Positions 1 to 4,469 of a DNA stretch of 5,181 nt are shown one piece after another. Position numbers and translations under genes: made by a program. The number at the start of each line of letters is the position of its first letter. Within the stretch, counting starts at the first letter, position 1. The notes below the pieces were generated by a model. The model worked only from the letters and a program-made list of their open reading frames with translations, was not told the DNA's origin and did not search any database. This stretch comes from Oscillospiraceae bacterium (GTDB lineage: Bacteria > Bacillota > Clostridia > Oscillospirales > Acutalibacteraceae), in assembly GCA_009786735.1 (NCBI GenBank), contig WQRM01000115.1, positions 1 through 5,181 of the forward strand, written 5' to 3'.

Positions 1-840
1 GGGATAGTGCCGCACATTGCGCACGTGCGCGAAAGCAATGCGGTCGCAATAGCGGCGCACGATGTCCGCCACGTTGTTTTTCGGGTCAGCGCTGAAGCTG
101 CCGGAGCACAGCGACAGGCAGTTGTGCGGGTCATCCACCATGCTTAGCAGGCGCGCGATGGCGGGTTCGTCCACAATCAAGCGCGGCAGACCGAAGATGT
201 CCCACGGCGGGTCGTCGGGGTGGATGGCCATGACCACGCCGCACTCGCGGCACACGGGCATGAGCGCGTCAAGGAAATACTTGAGGTTGTTCCACAGCTG
301 CTCTTTGGTTACGCCTTGGTAGGCGGCGAACAACTCGTCCAGGCGTGCCATGCGCTCAGGCTCCCAGCCGGGGAAGGTGTTGCCCTCCTGCTGCTTGCTG
401 AGGATGTACTCCGCCATTTCCTTGGGGTCATCTTGAATCTTGTTTTTCTCATAGTACAGCGCCGTTGAGCCGTCTTCAAGCGGGAAGAACAGCTCGGTGC
501 GCGTCCAGTCAAAAATCGGCATGAAGTTATAGCAGATGACCTTCACGCCGAACTCGCTTAAGTTGCGGATGGTCTGGATGTACGCCGCGATGTGTGCGTC
601 ACGGCTGGGCAGGCCGATTTTGATGTCGTCGTGGATGTTCACGGACTCCACCACGTCTAGGTTAAAGCCGTGGCTGGTGATTTCCTGCGCCACTTGCGCG
701 ATTTCGTGCTTCTGCCAAACCTCGCCGGGCATTTTGTTGTGCAGCGCCCAAACAATGCTGGTGACGCCGGGGATCTGCTTGATGTCTGCCAGGCTGATGT
801 TGTCGTTGCCCGAGCCGAACCACCGAAAACCCATTTGCAT
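1..840 (-). CDS. uxuA: Mannonate dehydratase, N-terminal 280 residues (cut by window edge)
   Basis: Mannonate dehydratase removes water from D-mannonate to give 2-keto-3-deoxygluconate, a cytoplasmic step in glucuronate breakdown. The frame is open from the ATG at 840 to the left edge with no stop. The start MQMGFRWFG and the following segment with IPGVTSIVWAL are typical of UxuA N-termini. The metal-site residues of the family appear as His207 (AIHPDDPPW), Cys245 (SLCSGSFSADP) and His272 (FAHVRNV); the fourth ligand, an Asp, would lie beyond the edge. Family members run about 350-395 residues, so roughly 70-115 are missing here. The start is supported by AGAGG eight bases upstream and by a strong promoter at 874-902. 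Met3 is a less likely alternative start. No second hexuronate gene is visible, but partners such as uxuB or a 2-keto-3-deoxygluconate kinase could lie downstream to the left. Confidence 0.95.
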   Translation of the reverse strand, partial: MQMGFRWFGSGNDNISLADIKQIPGVTSIVWALHNKMPGEVWQKHEIAQVAQEITSHGFNLDVVESVNIHDDIKIGLPSRDAHIAAYIQTIRNLSEFGVKVICYNFMPIFDWTRTELFFPLEDGSTALYYEKNKIQDDPKEMAEYILSKQQEGNTFPGWEPERMARLDELFAAYQGVTKEQLWNNLKYFLDALMPVCRECGVVMAIHPDDPPWDIFGLPRLIVDEPAIARLLSMVDDPHNCLSLCSGSFSADPKNNVADIVRRYCDRIAFAHVRNVRHYP

Positions 841-848
841 GCTGTGAA

Positions 849-853
849 CCTCT
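849..853 (-). promoter_or_regulatory. RBS of uxuA
   Basis: On the minus strand AGAGG lies eight bases before the ATG at 840, which supports Met1 (QMGF...) as the start. Confidence 0.75.
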
Positions 854-873
854 TTTCTGTTTGTGTTATCGTT

Positions 874-902
874 ATTATAGCACATCGTGGGGGTTGCGTC
901 AA
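874..902 (-). promoter_or_regulatory. Sigma-A promoter of uxuA with an extended -10
   Basis: The minus strand reads TTGACG (897-902), a 17-base spacer, then TATAAT (874-879) preceded by TGC, giving an extended -10 (TGnTATAAT). Transcription should start about 30 bases before the uxuA ATG. A perfect 5-bp inverted repeat with a 3-base centre, GGTTG-CGT-CAACC (892-904), covers the -35 box and could be a repressor operator; this is inferred from symmetry only. Confidence 0.88.
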
Positions 903-945
903 CCATCTGCGTTTTAACGCCCGGTTTGGGCGGGTGGTGTTTTTC

Positions 946-964
946 GGACGAGCACAGGTCGTCC
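946..964. repeat. Short hairpin repeat in the uxuA upstream region
   Basis: GGACGA and TCGTCC form a perfect 6-bp stem around a 7-base loop. It is the first of several hairpins in the gene-free stretch 903-1298. No T-run follows on either strand, so it is not a convincing terminator. The stretch from here to 990 holds no supported gene. Confidence 0.5.
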
Positions 965-990
965 CTACGAGCACGAGACCCGCTCCGGTC

Positions 991-1124
991 GCTCCGCGAG
1001 CCTTCCTCAGTCACGCGCGGCGCGTGCCAGCTCCTTCCAGAGGAAGGAGCTAAGGATTAAGCGGTGAACGACATCAACGCTTTCGGCTGCAAGCTCCCGA
1101 CCTCGGGTCGGGTGAGGGAGGCGT
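991..1124 (+). repeat. Composite intergenic repeat, left copy
   Basis: Two blocks match, in inverted orientation, blocks on the far side of the radical SAM gene. Block A (991-1061, 71 bp) pairs with 2340-2410 with one mismatch. Block B (1092-1124, 33 bp) pairs with 2251-2283 with none. The 30 bases between the blocks do not match the 56 bases between the right-hand blocks. Block A holds several internal palindromes: CACGCGC-G-GCGCGTG, and AGCTCCTTCC around a 3-base loop with GGAAGGAGCT. Block B holds CCCGACC-TCG-GGTCGGG. No transposase is present, so this looks like a dispersed MITE-like or palindromic intergenic element. The family name is unknown to me. Confidence 0.85.
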
Positions 1125-1142
1125 GCGGAGCACCCCTGCGGG
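1125..1142 (+). repeat. Short direct repeat next to the left composite repeat
   Basis: These 18 bases recur at 2404-2421 in the same orientation with one difference (GCGGAGC-A/T-CCCCTGCGGG). Blocks A and B are inverted, so this third shared piece means the two copies differ by more than a simple flip. Confidence 0.6.
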
Positions 1143-1186
1143 CACGTCGCTTCGCTGTGGTCTATCATCATCTGATGAAGATGAAC

Positions 1187-1205
1187 GGGCGGCAGATTGC
1201 CGCCC
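1187..1205. repeat. GC-rich hairpin repeat
   Basis: GGGCGGCA-GAT-TGCCGCCC is a perfect 8-bp stem with a 3-base loop, followed by CTAC. It resembles GGGGCGGCA-type palindromes that I recall as dispersed in GC-rich clostridial genomes. It has no T-run on the plus strand and only weak terminator character. Confidence 0.6.
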
Positions 1206-1262
1206 CTACACGCGATGCCCATAAAAATCCCCCACGCGCGTAGCGCGACTAAAGTTCTTTTG

Positions 1263-1288
1263 GTTACTTTTCTTTCAAGAAAAGTAAC
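1263..1288. repeat. Perfect 12-bp hairpin just downstream of the radical SAM gene
   Basis: GTTACTTTTCTT and AAGAAAAGTAAC form a perfect 12-bp stem with a 2-base centre. It lies 11 bases past the stop of the gene that ends at 1299, so it could stabilise the 3' end or weakly terminate that mRNA. The bases that follow on the minus strand (CCAAAAGAAC) are not a U-tract, so a classical intrinsic terminator is not supported. Confidence 0.6.
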
Positions 1289-1298
1289 ACACCCCGCG

Positions 1299-2192
1299 TC
1301 AAAATAGCCTGAGCTGCCGATCCCCATAACCAGCTTGGTAGGCGCGCGTGATGTCGCACATTTTCGTCAGCAGCCCCAGCCGCGAGCACTCCACGTTGAA
1401 GGCGTGCCAGAGCTTTTTCGCGTGGGGCGAGGGCAGGTTGTAGCTGTTGCCGAACTGCCGGGCATACTTTTGCTTGAGACCCGGAAATTCTTCGTCGAGC
1501 TTGGCGAGGAAGTGCTCGCGGTTGCCGTCACGCAGGGTGCTGCCCATGGTGGCGAAGACGTAACGCGCGCCGGCTGCTTTGGCTTGGCGCAAAATGCCCA
1601 CAACATTGTCCACGTCATCGTTAATGTACGACAAAATGGGCATCATAAACACACCACAGAAGATGCCCGCATCGGCGAGCTTTGCCATGGCTTCAAAGCG
1701 CTTGGATGTGGGGGCTACACGTTGCTCGAGGGTGAGGCTTAGGTCGTCGTCTGCGCAGGTGACGCTCATGTGCACGATAACAGGGGAGTGCTCGCGGATG
1801 GCGCACAGCACGTCGATGTCACGCGCCACCAGATGCGATTTGGTGCACAGGCTCGCCCCAAAGCGATAGGTGTTCATCAGCTCAAGGGAGTGGCGGGTGA
1901 GCTTGAGCTTTGCCTCGATGGGGTTGTAGGGGTCGGTCATCGCGCCGCTGGCAACCACGCCGGGCTTGGTGAAGCGCCGCAGCTCGTTGCGCATGATTTG
2001 GCGGGCGTTCTCCTTCACGCGCACGGTGTCGAAGTCTTCAATGCGGTAGCAGTCCGCGCGGCTGTCGCAGTAGATGCAGCCATGCGAACAGCCACGGTAG
2101 ATGTTCATGTTGTAGGCAGCGCCGAACCAGTTGAAGTCGCCGCTTAGCTTGTGGATGATGCCCTTGGCGGGCTCGGTGGGAATTGTTCTCAT
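1299..2192 (-). CDS. Radical SAM protein, SplB-like (COG1533 / Rv2578c type)
   Basis: The 297-residue product carries the radical SAM cluster motif CxxxCxxC as Cys35, Cys39 and Cys42 (YRGCSHGCIYCDSR), which binds a 4Fe-4S cluster that cleaves S-adenosylmethionine. The preceding WFGAAYNMN and the following DCYRIEDFDTVRVK are typical of the SplB-like family. Spore photoproduct lyase is its best-known relative, but members like this are mostly uncharacterised and DNA repair should not be assumed. The frame stays open upstream to 2429, but those 79 extra codons are repeat DNA without family similarity. The start MRTIPTEPAKGIIHK matches family N-termini. A promoter -10 box lies six bases upstream and no Shine-Dalgarno is seen, which suggests a leaderless mRNA. 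The gene stands alone between inverted repeats. Confidence 0.9.
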   Translation of the reverse strand: MRTIPTEPAKGIIHKLSGDFNWFGAAYNMNIYRGCSHGCIYCDSRADCYRIEDFDTVRVKENARQIMRNELRRFTKPGVVASGAMTDPYNPIEAKLKLTRHSLELMNTYRFGASLCTKSHLVARDIDVLCAIREHSPVIVHMSVTCADDDLSLTLEQRVAPTSKRFEAMAKLADAGIFCGVFMMPILSYINDDVDNVVGILRQAKAAGARYVFATMGSTLRDGNREHFLAKLDEEFPGLKQKYARQFGNSYNLPSPHAKKLWHAFNVECSRLGLLTKMCDITRAYQAGYGDRQLRLF

Positions 2193-2198
2193 GGGTAT

Positions 2199-2227
2199 AG
2201 TATAGCACATGCGCAAACGTTTGTCAA
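2199..2227 (-). promoter_or_regulatory. Sigma-A promoter of the radical SAM gene, abutting its ATG
   Basis: The minus strand reads TTGACA (2222-2227), a 17-base spacer and TATACT (2199-2204) with an extended TGC before it. Only six bases (ATACCC) separate the -10 from the ATG at 2192, so the expected transcription start falls on or next to the A of the ATG. The spacer contains the perfect palindrome CAAACGTTTG (2214-2223), whose AAACGTTT core resembles LacI-family operators. CAAACG is also repeated inverted at 2229-2234. Operator function is inferred. Confidence 0.85.
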
Positions 2228-2250
2228 GCGTTTGTTCGCAATGTGCGGTT

Positions 2251-2410
2251 ACGCCTCCCTCACCCGACCCGAGGTCGGGAGCTCCCTCCAGAGGAGAGGA
2301 GCTGGGGCTTTTGTCTTCGAGTTTCGCTGTCGTTATCCTCTTAATCCTTAGCTCCTTCCCCTGGAAGGAGCTGGCACGCGCCGCGCGTGACTGAGGAAGG
2401 CTCGCGGAGC
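2251..2410 (-). repeat. Composite intergenic repeat, right copy (inverted)
   Basis: This is the inverted partner of 991-1124. Block B is at 2251-2283 (33 of 33 identical) and block A at 2340-2410 (70 of 71 identical). The 56-base interval between them has its own imperfect palindrome with AGCTCC arms. Block A retains the AGCTCCTTCC/GGAAGGAGCT hairpin even though the loop differs from the left copy. The repeat creates the false N-terminal extension of the radical SAM frame. Confidence 0.85.
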
Positions 2411-2421
2411 TCCCCTGCGGG
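2404..2421 (+). repeat. Short direct repeat, second copy
   Basis: This is the same-orientation partner of 1125-1142, with 17 of 18 bases identical. It overlaps the outer end of block A. Confidence 0.55.
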
Positions 2422-2451
2422 TGGTTCACAGAACATTTACAAAATATACAC

Positions 2452-2481
2452 TTGACAAACGCCGTCGATTCGTGCTATACT
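2452..2481 (+). promoter_or_regulatory. Sigma-A promoter driving the riboswitch
   Basis: TTGACA (2452-2457), an 18-base spacer and TATACT (2476-2481) with TGC before it. Transcription should begin near 2488, a few bases before aptamer helix P1. Confidence 0.88.
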
Positions 2482-2490
2482 AGTGGCGTA

Positions 2491-2582
2491 CCAATCGGGG
2501 AGTAGCTAATTTTCCTGCTGTCGTCATCACGCCGCCCATGCGGCCGGGGGCAGGGCCACAACGTGGAAGCAAGACCTTTTGG
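2491..2582 (+). ncRNA. yybP-ykoY riboswitch aptamer (manganese-sensing)
   Basis: The conserved pieces of the yybP-ykoY family occur in the right order: GGGGAGTAGC (2497-2506), the internal-loop sequence GTCGTCATCAC (2520-2530), and GCAAGACC (2569-2576). They are joined by plausible helices: CCTGC with GCAGG, the hairpin GCCGC-CCAT-GCGGC, the hairpin CCAC-AA-C-GTGG, and a closing P1 of CCAATCGG with CCTTTTGG that contains a two-base mismatch. Characterised members bind Mn2+ between the two conserved loops and usually switch on manganese exporters or related membrane proteins. Here the RNA lies between a promoter and a gene for an unfamiliar envelope protein. Confidence 0.93.
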
Positions 2583-2626
2583 CAATACATAGCACTGTTG
2601 TGCTGTGCGTTGCCAAAAGGTCTTTT
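2571..2626 (+). terminator. Riboswitch expression platform: terminator hairpin
   Basis: A perfect 15-bp outer stem (2571-2585 with 2610-2624) is capped by an inner stem, CATAGCAC with GTGCTGTG, around TGTT. Four T residues (2623-2626) follow or close it. The left arm contains CCTTTTGG, which also forms the 3' side of aptamer P1. The two structures are therefore mutually exclusive. Ligand-stabilised P1 should block the terminator and allow transcription, as in known Mn2+ ON switches. The T-run is short, so termination may be incomplete. Confidence 0.85.
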
Positions 2627-2687
2627 GGTATTCACGATTCGAAGTTTGCTTGCCATGCTGTTCTAGTCAAACCCCTAATCATAACAT

Positions 2688-2693
2688 AGGAGG
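2688..2693 (+). promoter_or_regulatory. RBS of the riboswitch-controlled gene
   Basis: A full AGGAGG lies six bases before the ATG at 2700. It is outside the terminator hairpin, so control is more likely at transcription than at translation. Confidence 0.85.
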
Positions 2694-2699
2694 CTCACC

Positions 2700-3353
2700 A
2701 TGAAAAAGCTAACGGCCATCCTACTCACCTTCGCACTCGTGTTCACGCTTGCCACCTCTGCTTTGGGCAGCGATTACTACGACTATGGTTGTGATTTCGA
2801 TTACCTCTATCATTATCCCTGCTGCTGCGATGATATCTATGTCTACACACCTCCCCCAAATCCTCCATGCCCCACCGTGCTCATCCCCATCATCACCCAA
2901 CAGCCAAGCAACACGCGCATGCGCGTTGGGGTGTTCAACAACAGCACACGCCTTGGTCTTTCCGCACAAATTCAGCCCGGCGGTGGCGCGCTTTGGGGCG
3001 TGCGGTGGTATTTTGATGGCGTGCCAACTATCCCGCGCACCGCTGGCACCTTTCAGGCACACGCCGTGGTCTTCAATGCCCTTGCCAAAGACTTTTATGC
3101 CATTTCCAACACTGTCACAGTCGAATTCTATTATCCCACTGCGTGGCAACTGTTTTGGTCTGGCGCCGCCGAAGGCTTGCTCGGCCCCATCATGATTCCA
3201 ATTATACTAACCATCGTAACAATCGGCTATGGTCGCGGTTTCGAGCGTTTGATCGCCATTCCCATTTTGCTGTTGGGCCTCCCCATCGGCATTGTTATCG
3301 GCCTTGCCATGGCCATTCCCGCAGGCATTGCGAACGTGCGCCGCTGGCGCTAA
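2700..3353 (+). CDS. Riboswitch-controlled secreted/membrane protein, unknown family
   Basis: I do not recognise this 217-residue protein. Residues 1-23 form a clear signal peptide (MKK, a hydrophobic core, then ALG before SDYY). Residues 24-50 are dominated by Tyr, Asp and Cys, with CCC at 41-43, Cys31, His38 and several Asp, so metal binding is plausible. A Pro-rich linker with Cys57 follows. Residues about 62-143 resemble a bacterial Ig-like domain: IITQQPS, RVG, LSAQIQPGGGALWGVRWYFDGVP, then ISNTVTVEF. Two hydrophobic segments follow at about 157-177 and 184-208, joined by GYGRGFER, and the tail ends VRRWR. The arginines of both the loop and the tail make the topology ambiguous. The strong RBS and upstream riboswitch argue that it is a real, metal-regulated gene. 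A role in manganese handling is inferred. Confidence 0.85.
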   Translation: MKKLTAILLTFALVFTLATSALGSDYYDYGCDFDYLYHYPCCCDDIYVYTPPPNPPCPTVLIPIITQQPSNTRMRVGVFNNSTRLGLSAQIQPGGGALWGVRWYFDGVPTIPRTAGTFQAHAVVFNALAKDFYAISNTVTVEFYYPTAWQLFWSGAAEGLLGPIMIPIILTIVTIGYGRGFERLIAIPILLLGLPIGIVIGLAMAIPAGIANVRRWR

Positions 3354-3384
3354 CCCCTGCGGTGAACGACTGGCTTGCGATGCT

Positions 3385-3415
3385 GGTTGCCGGGTTCTTG
3401 ATTTCAACCTTTTTT
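3385..3415 (+). terminator. Weak candidate terminator
   Basis: GGTTG (3385-3389) can pair with CAACC (3405-3409) directly before six T residues (3410-3415). An alternative short stem uses GGGTT with AACCT. The stem is only about 5 bp with a long loop, so some read-through into the next gene is likely. Confidence 0.35.
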
Positions 3416-3497
3416 GTGTTCCTGGGGAGCAATGGAGAGAACTCGCGCGCAAACAAAGTGTAACGTGTTTTTACTGATTTTTAAATTGAACGAGAAC

Positions 3498-3504
3498 AGA
3501 GGAG
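3498..3504 (+). promoter_or_regulatory. RBS of the acyltransferase gene
   Basis: AGAGGAG lies seven bases before the ATG at 3512. I see no convincing sigma-A promoter in 3354-3497; TAAATT at 3482-3487 has no good -35 partner. Confidence 0.75.
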
Positions 3505-3511
3505 AAGCATT

Positions 3512-4417
3512 ATGCCAAGCAAAATTCGCATCCGCAAAACCGAGGGCTTTGGCCTGCAGCGCAAAATCGTGGCAAACATGACCACCGAGTCCTGGACAAC
3601 CATCCCGCATGCCGCCGCGGTATATGAGCCGGATGTCACGGCGTTTTTGGCCGAGTGGCAGCAACTGAAAACATTGCCCGAATGGCAGGGCATCAGCCTG
3701 AACACGCTGCTGATGTATGCCTGCGCCAAAGGCTTTCTCGCAGCACCGGAGATGAACGCGCACATGCACTTCAACCGCAAGTTCGTCACCGGCAAAATCA
3801 CGCAGTATGAAGAAGTGAATATCTCCATGCCTGCGGCGATGAGCGACGGCAAGATGATGACCCTCAACGTGCGCAACTGCGAAAGCAAAAACCTGCGCGA
3901 GCTCAGCGACTACATCGCCGATCTATACCGCCGCATGGAAAAAACGGTGCTGGACGAAGCGATGTATGAAGTGAGCAAAGAAAACACGATGAACCTGCTC
4001 AAGCGCCTGAAAGTCTTCACGGTGCTGGCGCGCTTTGCGGGGCTGATTCCCTCGCGGCACGAGATCAACCGCCTCAAGGGCAAAGCCAAACAAGACTACG
4101 ACGCCATGCCCAACACCGAGCGCCTGACCAAGTATGACATTGAGCAAGGGACAATCTTGGTGTCGAACGTTGGCTCGATTTACCGCGGCTCAACCTGCCG
4201 CTTGACGCTGCTGGATGTCATCCCGCCGATGGTTGCCGCCATTGGGCTGAGCAGCTTCGTTGAGCAAGGCGACCGCAAGTTCTTGCCGTTCAACATCTGC
4301 TTTGACCACCGCGCGCTGGACTTCGACGCCGTGGTGCCCTTCATGAAGTGCCTGGACGACATCTTCGCCAACCCCGCGCAGATTCGCGACTGGCTGGCGA
4401 ACGCACCGCAAGGGTAA
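3512..4417 (+). CDS. Stand-alone 2-oxoacid dehydrogenase E2-type acyltransferase domain
   Basis: The 301-residue protein matches the catalytic domain of dihydrolipoamide acyltransferases, part of the chloramphenicol-acetyltransferase-like fold. C-terminal landmarks are GTILVSNVGS (213-222), the counterpart of the E2 GTxxxSNxG motif, and DHRALD with catalytic-type His266 and Asp270. The usual Gly after that Asp (HxxxDG) is Phe271. There is no N-terminal lipoyl domain or E1/E3-binding domain; residues 1-30 lead straight into the fold. It is therefore not a complete E2, and its acyl donor and acceptor are unknown. A segment at about 145-205, rich in Lys and Arg, looks like an insertion. No E1 or E3 genes are adjacent. 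It may be transcribed partly from the riboswitch promoter or from an unseen one. Confidence 0.85.
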   Translation: MPSKIRIRKTEGFGLQRKIVANMTTESWTTIPHAAAVYEPDVTAFLAEWQQLKTLPEWQGISLNTLLMYACAKGFLAAPEMNAHMHFNRKFVTGKITQYEEVNISMPAAMSDGKMMTLNVRNCESKNLRELSDYIADLYRRMEKTVLDEAMYEVSKENTMNLLKRLKVFTVLARFAGLIPSRHEINRLKGKAKQDYDAMPNTERLTKYDIEQGTILVSNVGSIYRGSTCRLTLLDVIPPMVAAIGLSSFVEQGDRKFLPFNICFDHRALDFDAVVPFMKCLDDIFANPAQIRDWLANAPQG

Positions 4418-4434
4418 ATCGCATTGCACAAAAG

Positions 4435-4465
4435 AACCCGCCGGGGCTGTGTGCTCCGGCGGGTT
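4435..4465. terminator. Bidirectional terminator between convergent genes
   Basis: AACCCGCCGG and CCGGCGGGTT form a perfect 10-bp stem around an 11-base loop. On the plus strand it is followed by TGTGTTATTT, ending the acyltransferase transcript 18 bases after its stop. On the minus strand it is followed by CTTTTG and lies four bases past the stop of the basic repeat protein, so it should serve both genes. Confidence 0.88.
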
Positions 4466-4469
4466 TGTG

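Noticed and set aside
918..945. Terminator hairpin CGCCC-GGTTT-GGGCG followed by five T residues
   Set aside because: The T-run is eight bases away from the stem and no plus-strand gene ends upstream of it.
62..1053. Several plus- and minus-strand reading frames over uxuA and its upstream region
   Set aside because: They are antisense or out-of-frame shadows of uxuA, or cross its promoter and the repeat region. They lack ribosome binding sites and recognisable domains.
991..1288. CRISPR array
   Set aside because: The repeated units are palindromes of different sequence, not regularly spaced identical direct repeats, and no cas gene is present.
1007..1327. Minus-strand 106-codon frame downstream of the radical SAM gene
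   Set aside because: It consists almost wholly of palindromic repeat DNA. Its end resembles the peptide read from the opposite strand of the other repeat copy, so it is repeat translation rather than a gene.
1299..2192. True spore photoproduct lyase (splB)
   Set aside because: The family match is to the broader SplB-like group. No feature seen here specifies repair of spore photoproduct, so the gene symbol is withheld.
991..2410. Insertion sequence or transposon around the radical SAM gene
   Set aside because: There is no transposase or integrase, and no target-site duplication that I can see. The term inverted repeats is kept without claiming an active element.
3143..3477. Plus-strand frames overlapping the end of the riboswitch-controlled gene
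   Set aside because: They are alternative frames inside a well-supported gene, with no ribosome binding site or domain similarity.
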